The position numbers and the translations under genes are program-made. The notes under the pieces are model-generated. The model had not been told where the DNA came from and did not search any database. It saw nothing but the letters and a program-made list of their open reading frames with translations. Below are positions 12,221 to 19,964 of a stretch of DNA of 19,964 nt, piece by piece. How positions within the stretch are numbered: position 1 is the first letter of the stretch; each line of letters begins with the position of its first letter. Where the stretch lies: positions 1 through 19,964 of the forward strand of contig CAZFOR010000019.1 in NCBI GenBank assembly GCA_964520895.1. The letters are read 5' to 3'. The stretch is from SIG350 sp964520895. GTDB lineage: Bacteria; Bacillota; Clostridia; TANB77; SIG350.

Positions 12221-12686
12221 AAATTCTCTTTTTCAATGTCTCAACAAATACTGCGATGGCTTCCCCGTTTTTCGGCTTTCCTCTTGACGGATCAACAGAA
12301 TGTCCAAATAAATTTTTTATTCTGTCAAAATTATCTGGATTTTTCCATGTAATTTCAAGTGCATGCCTGATGCCTCTTTCGACTCTTGGAGATGTTGTCT
12401 TACAAAGCGACGCAATTTTCGGATACAATATTTTAGTAAGTCCTTTAAGCATTTCCGGATCTTCAATGCATAATTGTATCCCACATCTCAAATATTCATA
12501 ACCGATTATTTTGACTGGTACTCCTATTTCGTCAAGCAAATCAGATATTACATATTTTGTAATTTCATCTGAATCTTTTACACCTTCTGTGTTTTTTTCA
12601 TTAAGAAGTAATTGCATTATCAACTCATTTTGCCGTTTGTTGATTTTAAGCAACTCCTCTAAAATTTGATTTTTTGACATTTCCAT
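12219..12686 (-). CDS. Spo0A effector-domain-only paralogue (no receiver domain)
   Basis: A 155-residue protein. A short helical N-terminus (residues 1-35, NQILEELLKINKRQNELIMQLL) is followed by a complete Spo0A C-terminal DNA-binding domain (about 40-155) that aligns with the end of the Spo0A in this window: IGVPVKIIGYEYLRCGIQ, LYPKIASLCKTTSPRVERGIRHALEITW, FGHSVDPSRGKPKNGEAIAVF. The recognition-helix residues (RVER..RHA) are kept, so it should bind 0A-box-like DNA. There is no receiver domain, hence no phosphorylation control. Codons such as CCG, GGG, GCC, ATC and AAG are commoner than in neighbouring genes, suggesting different ancestry. The start follows AAGGAGG. It has its own promoter and terminator. 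It could be a constitutive Spo0A-like regulator or a competitor of Spo0A. Confidence 0.9.
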   Translation of the reverse strand: MEMSKNQILEELLKINKRQNELIMQLLLNEKNTEGVKDSDEITKYVISDLLDEIGVPVKIIGYEYLRCGIQLCIEDPEMLKGLTKILYPKIASLCKTTSPRVERGIRHALEITWKNPDNFDRIKNLFGHSVDPSRGKPKNGEAIAVFVETLKKRI

Positions 12687-12744
12687 TAATTCTTCCTCCT
12701 TAAAAAAGTTTTAGTTGGTAAATATAGTTTTTATTTCCTTATAT

Positions 12745-12773
12745 ATTATACAATTATTTAAGCATTATATCAA
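12745..12773 (-). promoter_or_regulatory. Promoter of the Spo0A-like gene
   Basis: Minus strand: TTGATA (12773-12768), 17 bp, TATAAT (12750-12745), about 58 bp before the start codon. Confidence 0.6.
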
Positions 12774-12809
12774 CCTATTTATCTTAATATATTTATTTAC
12801 TAATTTTTA

Positions 12810-12838
12810 TTGAATCATATTCGCTTTTAATATATAAT
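12810..12838 (+). promoter_or_regulatory. smpB promoter
   Basis: -35 TTGAAT (12810-12815), 17 bp, -10 TATAAT (12833-12838), 23 bp before the start codon. Confidence 0.6.
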
Positions 12839-12861
12839 ATGTATACGAAAGGAAGATTTAA

Positions 12862-13311
12862 ATGAAAATAATATCAACAAATCCAAAAGCTAGACATGAA
12901 TATACAATATTAGAAACTATTGAATGTGGTATAGTTTTATTTGGAACTGAAATAAAATCAATAAGACAAGGTAAAGTTAATATAAAAGATAGCTTTTCAA
13001 CTATTAGAAATGGTGAGGTATTTATACATAATATGCATATTTCTCCATATGAAAAAGGAAATATAAATAATAAAGATCCTCTTAGAACTAGAAAACTATT
13101 ATTAAAAAAATCTGAAATATTAAAATTATCTATTGAATTAAAAAAGCAAGGATTAACACTTATACCTACTTCAATATATTTTACTGGTAATTTAGTTAAA
13201 GTTGAATTAGGCCTTGCAAAAGGTAAAAAACTCTATGATAAAAGACAAGATATTGCTAAAAAAGAAACTCAAATAAGGTTAAATAAATTATTAAAACAAA
13301 ATAGTAGATAG
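12862..13311 (+). CDS. smpB: SsrA-binding protein SmpB
   Basis: A 149-residue tmRNA-binding protein needed for trans-translation, which rescues stalled ribosomes and tags the product for ClpXP. Family features: NPKARHEYTILETIECGIVLFGTEIKSIRQGKVNIKDS at the N-terminus (read in two pieces, residues 7-26 and 27-44), then HNMHISPYEKGN, DPLRTRKLLL, and the basic tail GKKLYDKRQDIAKKE whose end enters the decoding centre. The start follows AAAGGAAG. The tmRNA gene ssrA is not visible in this window. Monocistronic, with its own promoter and terminator. Confidence 0.97.
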   Translation: MKIISTNPKARHEYTILETIECGIVLFGTEIKSIRQGKVNIKDSFSTIRNGEVFIHNMHISPYEKGNINNKDPLRTRKLLLKKSEILKLSIELKKQGLTLIPTSIYFTGNLVKVELGLAKGKKLYDKRQDIAKKETQIRLNKLLKQNSR

Positions 13312-13316
13312 TATAG

Positions 13317-13346
13317 AAGGTTATCATCATGAATGATAACCTTTTA
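13317..13346 (+). terminator. smpB terminator
   Basis: 11-bp stem AAGGTTATCAT (13317-13327) with ATGATAACCTT (13333-13343), then TTA-rich sequence. It lies between convergent genes and may serve both directions weakly. Confidence 0.8.
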
Positions 13347-13357
13347 TTAGTTTATAT

Positions 13358-14596
13358 TTATTTATTCCAATAATCATTATATAGCTTCCTAGCTGTTTCT
13401 GGACTATCTGTGCCTTCAGCATTTTTTACTGGTGCAAATTCTTCTTCTCTTTTCACTCTTAATATTAACATATCATCAACTTCTTCAAATGCATCAAATA
13501 TAAATGACTCAAATTTATATGCATTTGGGGCTTCAGGTATTATTTCATTGCCATTTGTATCAATATAATTACTTTTTTTATGTGCTATATGATATGGTAA
13601 TTTTACTTTTGAAACATGTTGTAATATTTCTACACTAAACAAATTACACAATATGTGTGATTCACCATATGCAAGCTCACCTTTTTCATCTCTTAACTCT
13701 GATAATTCTTTTGATATTTCAGTATATTCAATAACACTTGGTCTATTATCTTTTTTACAAAATACTCCTACTCTTTCTTCTGGATATGCTTTTACTATTG
13801 ACTTTCCTGCCATTTTCATATTCTTATCTATTGCTAAACCCACTAATAACGGATCTATCATTTTAACAAGTACATTATCAACTCCACCAATAAATATCCA
13901 TTTTACACCTCTTTGGTTCATGTCATCTATCATTTTATTAACATATAAAGCTTCTAATACTCCTCCATGTCCATCTGGCGCTTCTTTAACACTTGATTTA
14001 CTATTCAATATTACTTGTCCGTTTTCTAAAATCATTGGCATTTCACCTTGATTAAAGAATTTAATTGCATCTTTTGGATAACCCAAGTAATTGTTTTCTT
14101 CAAAATACTTAATTGTATCTTTTTGATTATCCCTACTTGTCATTATATACCAAGGTATTATTACTCCATACTTTTCGTTTGCATCTTTTAATGTATCACA
14201 TAATATTTCAAATAATGTTTTATCTGGATTTACACCCAATTTATATGTTCCTTTTGGTGCATAATGACCAAGTCTAGTACCTTGACCACCTGCCATTGTA
14301 CCTGCTGCATACTCACCTCTTTTTATAGCCTCTATTCCTATATTCTCATAATATTTAATTTCATCTTCACTTAATTTAAATTTATCAATATATGGCATTG
14401 GTTTTAAATCAAAATCTATTTTAGTTTCTTTAATACTTGTTTTTTTGTATAAATTTTTCAGTATTTCAAAATCAATATTTAGTATTTGATTAATTAATTT
14501 TTCTTTCTCAATTTGTGATAATTCATTATAGAAATTAAGTACATGCTCCTGATTATACTTTTTTAATATTTGTTTTGCCTGTTCATATCTTTCCAT
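13358..14596 (-). CDS. UDPGP-family nucleotidyltransferase (UDP-sugar pyrophosphorylase), paralogue A
   Basis: A 412-residue member of the eukaryotic-type UDPGP family (UTP-glucose-1-phosphate or UDP-N-acetylglucosamine pyrophosphorylase group), which joins UTP and a sugar 1-phosphate to give a UDP-sugar. Visible motifs are nucleotide-binding MAGGQGTRLGHYAPKG (101-116), APDGHGGVLEAL, the sugar/uridine motif VDNVLVKMIDP, and a C-terminal FESFIFDAF and EEFAPVKNAEGTDSP. The start at 14596 follows GAAAGG; the longer frame to 14683 overlaps the upstream gene. It is a tandem paralogue of the next gene with the same length and is last in the helicase-rlmB-UDPGP operon. The precise sugar cannot be told. 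Confidence 0.9.
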   Translation of the reverse strand: MERYEQAKQILKKYNQEHVLNFYNELSQIEKEKLINQILNIDFEILKNLYKKTSIKETKIDFDLKPMPYIDKFKLSEDEIKYYENIGIEAIKRGEYAAGTMAGGQGTRLGHYAPKGTYKLGVNPDKTLFEILCDTLKDANEKYGVIIPWYIMTSRDNQKDTIKYFEENNYLGYPKDAIKFFNQGEMPMILENGQVILNSKSSVKEAPDGHGGVLEALYVNKMIDDMNQRGVKWIFIGGVDNVLVKMIDPLLVGLAIDKNMKMAGKSIVKAYPEERVGVFCKKDNRPSVIEYTEISKELSELRDEKGELAYGESHILCNLFSVEILQHVSKVKLPYHIAHKKSNYIDTNGNEIIPEAPNAYKFESFIFDAFEEVDDMLILRVKREEEFAPVKNAEGTDSPETARKLYNDYWNK

Positions 14597-14618
14597 TTTA
14601 TCAATCCTTTCATATTTA

Positions 14619-15857
14619 TTATTTACCATAGTAGTTATTATATAACTCAATTGCTGTTTGAGGACTATCTTCTCCCTGAGCATTTTTTACTGGTGCGAAA
14701 CTTTCTTCTCTTTTTACCTTTAATATTAAAATATCATCTAATCTTTCAAATGCATCAAATATAAATGCTTCAAATTTATATGCATTTGGAGTTTCAGAAA
14801 TCACATTACCTCCTTTTTCATCAATATAGTTGCATTTTTTAAATGCAGTATGATAACTAAGTTTATCTTCTCCTATCATTTCAATTGCCTTTATATTAAA
14901 CATGTTTACACCAATATGTAATTGACCATACATTAGTTGTCCTTCACTATCTCTTAAATTTGCCATTTCATCTGTTATCTCTGTATATTCAATTACACTT
15001 GGTTTACCATTTAATTTATAGAAAACTCCAACTCTTTCCTCTGGTTTTGACTTCATTAATGTTTTTGATGATACTAACATATTTTTTTCTTGTGTTATAC
15101 CAATCATTAATAAGTCTGACCAGTTAACTAAAATATTATCAATAAATCCTATAAGTATCCATTCAATTCCTCTATTTTTCATATCTTGTATAACATTATT
15201 TTTAAACATTGCTTCAAATATGCCACCATTACCATCAGCTGCTTTTTTTATTAATCCTTTTTCTTCTAAAATCAATTTACCTTGCTGATCTATCATTGGT
15301 AATTCGCCTTGTTTGAAAAAAGTTATATTATCTTTTGGATAATCAAAATAGTTGTTTTTCTCAAAAAATTTAATTGTATCATCATTATTTTCATTACTTG
15401 TCATTATATATATTGGAACTGTTATATTATATTTTTCTCTAATTTGTTTCAACTTTTCAATATGTATTTCAAATATAGATTTTGGTGGTGTTGTATTTAA
15501 CATATATGTTCCTTTTGGTCCACTATGTCCAAGTCTTGTTCCTTGCCCACCTGCCATAATAACTATACCATATTTTCCTTTTTTAACTATACTCTCACCC
15601 ATATTTTGATACTTTTCTTTTTCTTCATTTATTATTTTGTCTTCATCAATATATCCAATTGGTTCAATTTTTCCTTGTTTTGTTTTAATAATATCTTTTT
15701 CTTTATATAATTTATTCATTAATTCAAAATCAATATCAAGTATTTGATTTAACAAATTTTCTTTTTCAGTTTCTGACAATTCATTATAGAAATTAAGTAC
15801 ATGCTCCTGATTATATTTTTCTAGCAATTCTTTTACTTTCAAGTATTTGCTTTCCAT
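14619..15857 (-). CDS. UDPGP-family nucleotidyltransferase, paralogue B
   Basis: Also 412 residues, aligned end to end with its neighbour at 13358-14596. The signature MAGGQGTRLGHSGPKG (101-116) and AADGNGGIFEAM are kept. The motif that reads VDNVLVKMIDP in paralogue A is altered to IDNILVNWSDL, and the C-terminal ESFAPVKNAQGEDSP is conserved. The altered motif suggests changed substrate use or weaker activity. The start follows AAGGAGGG. It is 10 nt after rlmB and 22 nt before paralogue A. The pair arose by tandem duplication; a 38-nt stretch near the 5' ends is still identical. Confidence 0.88.
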   Translation of the reverse strand: MESKYLKVKELLEKYNQEHVLNFYNELSETEKENLLNQILDIDFELMNKLYKEKDIIKTKQGKIEPIGYIDEDKIINEEKEKYQNMGESIVKKGKYGIVIMAGGQGTRLGHSGPKGTYMLNTTPPKSIFEIHIEKLKQIREKYNITVPIYIMTSNENNDDTIKFFEKNNYFDYPKDNITFFKQGELPMIDQQGKLILEEKGLIKKAADGNGGIFEAMFKNNVIQDMKNRGIEWILIGFIDNILVNWSDLLMIGITQEKNMLVSSKTLMKSKPEERVGVFYKLNGKPSVIEYTEITDEMANLRDSEGQLMYGQLHIGVNMFNIKAIEMIGEDKLSYHTAFKKCNYIDEKGGNVISETPNAYKFEAFIFDAFERLDDILILKVKREESFAPVKNAQGEDSPQTAIELYNNYYGK

Positions 15858-15867
15858 AAAACCCTCC

Positions 15868-16641
15868 TTATATTTTCATATTTCTGTTATTATCTCTTTG
15901 TCTAACTATCTCATAAATACTGATACCTGCTGATACACTAGCATTTAATGATGTTATTTTACCAAACATAGGTATCTTTATTAAAATATCACAATTTTCT
16001 TTAACTAATCTTGACATTCCTTTACCTTCACTACCAATAACTAATGCTATTGCACCTTTTAAATCAGTATTATAGTGTAAATCTTTTGCATCCATATCTG
16101 TTCCAATTACCCATACATTGTTTTTTTTCAAATATTCAATCGCATTATTTATATTACTAACTCTCGCTATTGGTAAATAATTTGTAGCACCAACAGATAC
16201 CTTTTCAACAGTTTCATTAACTAATGCTGTTCTTCTTTTAGGTATTACAATTCCATGAACACCTGCTATCTCACATGTTCTAATAATTGAACCTAAATTA
16301 TGTGGATCTTCTATACCATCTAATATAACAATAAAAGGTTGTTCATTTTTTTCTTTTGCTATATCTAATAAATCTTCCACTTCTACATATTTTTGTGGAC
16401 ATGTATATACTATTACCCCTTGATGATGTTTTGTTACAGATATTTGATCTAGTTTATTTTTATCAGTTTCAACTAGTACTAATCTTTTATCTTTAGCAAG
16501 TCTAATTATTTCATTAATCGAACCGCTTCTTTCACCTTTTTGAATTAGTATTTTATTTACTTCTCTATCTGATTTTAATACCTCAATAACAGCATTTCTT
16601 CCTTCCACAATATACTTATTCTCATTAACTTCATTTTCCAT
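15868..16641 (-). CDS. rlmB: TrmH/SpoU-family rRNA 2'-O-methyltransferase (RlmB type)
   Basis: A 257-residue SPOUT methyltransferase. An N-terminal L30e-like substrate-binding domain (residues 9-80, YIVEGRNAVIEVL) is followed by the knotted catalytic domain: motif 1 EDPHNLGSIIRTCEIAG (111-127, with Asn115 and Arg121), motif 2 IGSEGKGM (202-209) and motif 3 IPMFGKITSLNASVSAGI (223-240). The family methylates the 2'-OH of a guanosine in 23S rRNA (G2251 in E. coli) using SAM. Length is typical. The start follows GAGGAAG. It lies 24 nt downstream of the helicase gene and 10 nt upstream of a UDPGP gene. Confidence 0.93.
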   Translation of the reverse strand: MENEVNENKYIVEGRNAVIEVLKSDREVNKILIQKGERSGSINEIIRLAKDKRLVLVETDKNKLDQISVTKHHQGVIVYTCPQKYVEVEDLLDIAKEKNEQPFIVILDGIEDPHNLGSIIRTCEIAGVHGIVIPKRRTALVNETVEKVSVGATNYLPIARVSNINNAIEYLKKNNVWVIGTDMDAKDLHYNTDLKGAIALVIGSEGKGMSRLVKENCDILIKIPMFGKITSLNASVSAGISIYEIVRQRDNNRNMKI

Positions 16642-16665
16642 CTTTCTTCCTCATTTCATATTATT

Positions 16666-19392
16666 CTATTTCCAGTCTGATATAACTTTTTGTTTCTCGA
16701 AAACTTTTTCATTATAATCAAAACTGCTAACTCTTGCATTAAGCAATATTTTCCTTCCATCTTCAGTATGTGTATATATTAATTTAGAATTCTCAATTTT
16801 TCTACTCCACAAATCAAAAAATACAGTTGCCATTTCTTTATTTTGTGCAAGCAAACTTGGAACATTATAGTATACTGATAATTTTTTTATATTCCATCTA
16901 TTTTTAACTATTATATACCTTTGATTTTCAACTCTACTAAAAATTTCTTTCATACTTTTTACAAAGATATTATTTTCATATGGCGTAACACCAACAATAT
17001 AGCATTCCAAATAATTATCTTGCATATTTTCATTATCTTTTATTGCTATAATCCTTATATCATCATAATCTGTTTTGATATATCTAAATCTGCATAAACA
17101 ATATAGAGTTATTTTAACTATTTGTTTTATTAGATTTTGAGGTATACCAACAAATAACGCTTTTATAGATATAATTATTAATTGTCTTAAAAAAATTATT
17201 ACAATAACTGCATTAATTATACCTACAATAAATGCAACTCCTGCATTATTATTTATTCTTAATGTTGGACTAGCATCAACAACTCCTCTTATAAAATAAA
17301 ATAGTATCATCAATCCTATCGATTTTAATAACTTTTTAAAATCGATTATTTCAAATTTATTATTTAATTCTTCTTTCTCCATTTGGATGTTTTGTACAAC
17401 TTTTATTTTTTCATTACCAAATTTATTTGATAACCTTTTCCATTTATCATACATTTCATCTCTTTTAATACTAAACTCTTTTACTTTACTTTTATAATTA
17501 TCAACATTAAAACTTAATAAATATTTAGGTATAATGTCTATTCTTTCTATCCCACTTTCAATTGTATCTTTATTATATCCTATTCCAACAAAACATTTAA
17601 ATCTTCTTTTTAGCATATCATAATCAATATTTTTAATAAAATTATCTTTAATACCTGATATACATACTAGATGCCATATATTAGCTGTTTTTCTTGGATT
17701 ATCATTTGTTCTAATTGCTCTTCCTCTCATTTGATTAGATAACATATATGAACCTACAAAACTTGCAAGTATTAAACTATTAATACTTGGCTCATCCCAG
17801 CCTTCCCCTAATAGTGATTTTGTACCAATTATTATATTTATATTACCATCTGAAAATAATTTAGCAATAGCTTTCATTAATGAATTTCTAAACATATCAA
17901 CCGTTTTTACAATTACATAATTTTCACTTATAGATAAATCAGAAAATGTTATCTTCTTTTCATCTATTTCTAAATTAATACATTCTTTAATTAATAAATC
18001 TTTTTTGTCTTTTGGTATTGCAAATAAACTACCTGTAAGTATTGCAATAGGTACATCTGGGTTTTGTTTTAGTACATTTATAAATATAGGGAAAACTCCT
18101 AATTTATTAAGTTCCATACTAGGGTCTTGTAAATATTCTTTTCTAATAAAATCTGTAAGTATTACCATTCTTAAATCTTGTTTTAAATTATCAGATTCTA
18201 TTTTTACAATTTCATTTATACTATTTAACTTTCCTATACTATTAATAAAATATTTTTGCAAACTTTTATTATTAGCTAGCATTACTTTCTTTTTCTCAAT
18301 AGCACCTATATCATTTATTTGTTTTTCTATTTTTTCAATAACATTTTCGTATTTTATATAATTTTCTCTATCACTAAAAATACAATTTTGTAATAAGATT
18401 TCTAACCATTCTAAACTTAATGCTGGTATATTTTTATTATGCCCTAATACTTTAACTTTACTTCTATCAAGTTTAACATTTGCAGATTTTAAGAATATTA
18501 TCATACTACTATAATATTGTGGCTCCTGCAATATCTCTGTTTGGTATTTCTGCGTATATTGTATATATGGATGATTTTGAATTGCATTAATAAAATCATT
18601 ATCATTTTGTATGTCATGTAAAAATAATTTAATATTTTCTTTATACTGTGATATATATTCTTTCTCTTTTTCTGTTGGATAATTAAAATACACATAATCT
18701 TGGTGTGGACACAAATTATTTACTGCAACTAATTCAGGTACAGAAATTTCGGCATCTATTGTACCACATAATTCCATATATTTTTGGAATTGACTGTATT
18801 CTACATCATATGGAGGTGTTGCTGTTAGTGATATTAATTTAACATCTGGCAATTCTTCTATTACTCTTGTTAAACTTTCCCACCATTGTGTTTTTAAATG
18901 ATGTGCTTCATCTAATACAATTGTTTTTATTTTTTGTTTTTTTATTTCCTCTACTAAACTATATGAATCAACTTGTACATTTTCGTTTATCTCTTCCTCA
19001 AATAGTTCTTCATCATCAGTATCTTCATTTTTTGTTTTTCTCATTTTTTGTTTTTTATATGCATAATGAAGTCCTTGATATGTAACAGAATTAAAATATT
19101 TTAAATCATATATATTTTCACTTATCCAATCAGGTTTTTCACTATTATCTGGCATAAACAAACTTACAAATCTGTCTATCCATTGATGTTTTATTGTAAG
19201 TGTTGGTGATAATATTAATACTGGATTATTTAAACTTCGCGCAAGTTCTAATCCTAAAACAGTTTTACCTGAGCCAGGTGCTGCCACTATATGAACTTTA
19301 TTATCTTTTATATGCTTTTGTACTTCATCTAATACTTTTTGTTGGTATGGTCTCCAACTATATTTAAACTTGATTTCACTATTATTAAACAT
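16666..19392 (-). CDS. Large SF2 (DEAH) helicase-like protein with internal membrane segments
   Basis: A 908-residue protein. The N-terminal helicase core has a Q-like start WRPYQQKVLDEV, Walker A APGSGKT (38-44), DEAH (161-164) and motif III TATPP (190-194). An acidic insert (about 120-140) lies between motifs I and II. After a long helical middle, the second RecA domain ends with GTKSLLGEGWDEPSINSLIL (about 522-541) and the motif VI-like QMRGRAIR (553-560). Residues about 690-755 contain two hydrophobic spans (LMILFYFIRG and GVAFIVGIINAVIVIIFL), unusual for a helicase, followed by a C-terminal domain of about 150 residues that I do not recognise. The start at 19392 has AGAGAGGT 6 nt upstream; the ATG at 19416 lacks a site. 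First gene of an operon with rlmB and two UDPGP genes. Function unknown; a role in nucleic-acid handling at the membrane, or in defence, is possible. Confidence 0.85.
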   Translation of the reverse strand: MFNNSEIKFKYSWRPYQQKVLDEVQKHIKDNKVHIVAAPGSGKTVLGLELARSLNNPVLILSPTLTIKHQWIDRFVSLFMPDNSEKPDWISENIYDLKYFNSVTYQGLHYAYKKQKMRKTKNEDTDDEELFEEEINENVQVDSYSLVEEIKKQKIKTIVLDEAHHLKTQWWESLTRVIEELPDVKLISLTATPPYDVEYSQFQKYMELCGTIDAEISVPELVAVNNLCPHQDYVYFNYPTEKEKEYISQYKENIKLFLHDIQNDNDFINAIQNHPYIQYTQKYQTEILQEPQYYSSMIIFLKSANVKLDRSKVKVLGHNKNIPALSLEWLEILLQNCIFSDRENYIKYENVIEKIEKQINDIGAIEKKKVMLANNKSLQKYFINSIGKLNSINEIVKIESDNLKQDLRMVILTDFIRKEYLQDPSMELNKLGVFPIFINVLKQNPDVPIAILTGSLFAIPKDKKDLLIKECINLEIDEKKITFSDLSISENYVIVKTVDMFRNSLMKAIAKLFSDGNINIIIGTKSLLGEGWDEPSINSLILASFVGSYMLSNQMRGRAIRTNDNPRKTANIWHLVCISGIKDNFIKNIDYDMLKRRFKCFVGIGYNKDTIESGIERIDIIPKYLLSFNVDNYKSKVKEFSIKRDEMYDKWKRLSNKFGNEKIKVVQNIQMEKEELNNKFEIIDFKKLLKSIGLMILFYFIRGVVDASPTLRINNNAGVAFIVGIINAVIVIIFLRQLIIISIKALFVGIPQNLIKQIVKITLYCLCRFRYIKTDYDDIRIIAIKDNENMQDNYLECYIVGVTPYENNIFVKSMKEIFSRVENQRYIIVKNRWNIKKLSVYYNVPSLLAQNKEMATVFFDLWSRKIENSKLIYTHTEDGRKILLNARVSSFDYNEKVFEKQKVISDWK

Positions 19393-19433
19393 TAACATAC
19401 CTCTCTCTATATTCATCTATTTTATTCATATAT

Positions 19434-19462
19434 ATTTTACTATTAACTTAAAATAATAACAA
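19434..19462 (-). promoter_or_regulatory. Promoter of the helicase-rlmB-UDPGP operon
   Basis: Minus strand: TTGTTA (19462-19457), 17 bp, TAAAAT (19439-19434). Confidence 0.5.
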
Positions 19463-19479
19463 GTATAATATATAAAAAA

Positions 19480-19515
19480 GATAACAATATATTTTAATTT
19501 AAATATATTGTTATC
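19480..19515 (-). terminator. Terminator of the 89-aa membrane protein gene
   Basis: 15-bp perfect stem GATAACAATATATTT (19480-19494) with AAATATATTGTTATC (19501-19515), loop of 6; a run of six T follows on the minus strand. Confidence 0.88.
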
Positions 19516-19523
19516 TCTTTATC

Positions 19524-19793
19524 TTATTCGTTGCTTTCGTCTTCGTTGTTTTCTTCTTCATCATAATAATAACTTCTTCTACCTTTTATTCTTTGGGTAA
19601 ATTCAACCATTATATAACATATTACTAGCATTACAGCTGTACCCACAATACTCATAATTGCTTCAAAATTTGTAGTTTCCGGATAAAAGTTCTTTCTAAC
19701 TGCAAATGCTATAAGGAATACAATAATTGTACCCATACTCCAAAATACATACTTTGCTATCCGGTTGTTATCTTTCCTTGATTTTTTATCCAT
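19524..19793 (-). CDS. Small two-span membrane protein, unknown
   Basis: An 89-residue protein. A basic N-terminus (MDKKSRKDNNR) is followed by a hydrophobic span at about residues 14-33, a short loop with FYPETTNFE, a second span at about 45-64, then a basic patch and a strongly acidic tail (YYYDEEENNEDESNE). Both termini are predicted inside by the positive-inside rule. I do not recognise the family. The start follows AGGAGG 8 nt upstream. It has a perfect consensus promoter and its own terminator, so it is monocistronic and probably well expressed. Confidence 0.8.
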   Translation of the reverse strand: MDKKSRKDNNRIAKYVFWSMGTIIVFLIAFAVRKNFYPETTNFEAIMSIVGTAVMLVICYIMVEFTQRIKGRRSYYYDEEENNEDESNE

Positions 19794-19853
19794 CTTGCTT
19801 TCCTCCTATAAAAAAATTTTTATTAGATATGGTATATAGACATTTCTTTTATT

Positions 19854-19882
19854 ATTATACTATTTTTATATAATTATGTCAA
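19854..19882 (-). promoter_or_regulatory. Promoter of the 89-aa gene, perfect consensus
   Basis: Minus strand: TTGACA (19882-19877), 17 bp, TATAAT (19859-19854). Confidence 0.82.
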
Positions 19883-19964
19883 TTTAATAACACTTAATTA
19901 ACTATTATGGTATGTGTCAAGTAAATGTAGGCAATTTTTTTTGTTTTTTTTTACAATCCAATAT

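Noticed and set aside
18005..18361. Plus-strand 118-codon frame inside the helicase gene
   Set aside because: Antisense shadow of a well-supported coding frame, with Ser/Phe/Ile-rich low-complexity translation.
1..19964. DGR template repeat or reverse transcriptase to accompany the variable region
   Set aside because: No second GC-rich copy of the 75-221 block and no reverse-transcriptase-like protein is visible in the window.
1..19964. CRISPR array, tRNA, rRNA or tmRNA genes
   Set aside because: No regularly spaced repeats and no cloverleaf or CCA-ended structures were seen; ssrA was looked for near smpB and not found.
19905..19964. Right-edge sequence with TGTGTCAAGTAAATGTAGGCA-like text and T-runs, considered as an insertion sequence end
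   Set aside because: No matching inverted repeat or transposase inside the window, so it cannot be supported.

Overview
The window is strongly AT-rich (roughly 70-75 % A+T by eye). It carries Spo0A, a tig-clpP-clpX operon, SmpB, EngB (YsxC), SHMT and Gram-positive style Shine-Dalgarno sites, with promoters close to TTGACA-N17-TATAAT. This points to a low-GC, Spo0A-containing Firmicute, most likely a Clostridia member, perhaps an uncultured gut lineage. Most of the window is housekeeping. Several small or atypical elements in between are the interesting part.

Layout. At the left edge, on the minus strand, lies a prepilin-like surface protein whose 3' end carries a sharply bounded GC-rich, adenine-poor block (75-221). 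The block looks like the variable region of a diversity-generating retroelement (DGR) target. Upstream of it come glyA and a small DUF6514-like gene, divergent from engB/ysxC on the plus strand. Between ysxC and a DapF-fold racemase gene sit two tandem copies (about 3772-4047 and 4080-4353) of what I read as an undescribed type I toxin-antitoxin module. Each copy has a 20-residue hydrophobic peptide with a UUG start and a convergent antisense RNA from a perfect consensus promoter. The two transcripts share one bidirectional terminator. A copy-specific direct repeat lets each antisense RNA pair with the ribosome-binding site and start codon of its own toxin mRNA. The architecture is that of the Fst/par system, but the peptide is not Fst-like and resembles the Ibs type.

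Next on the minus strand is the protein quality-control operon tig-clpP-clpX-DUF951, followed by a possibly structured leader and terminator before the DapF-like gene. A small 54-residue acidic protein with its own promoter lies on the plus strand. It is followed, on the minus strand, by spo0A, a YigZ/IMPACT-family gene, a membrane-anchored HtrA protease and a second Spo0A-like protein. The second protein has only the DNA-binding effector domain, and its base and codon use differ from its neighbours.

The right part holds smpB (plus) and a minus-strand operon: a large SF2 helicase with internal membrane segments, an RlmB-type rRNA methyltransferase, and two tandem UDPGP-family nucleotidyltransferases of equal length (412 aa). 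A small two-span membrane protein ends the annotated genes. No tRNA, rRNA, CRISPR array or transposase gene was recognised. All start sites were chosen from visible ribosome-binding sites, and several differ from the longest open frame.
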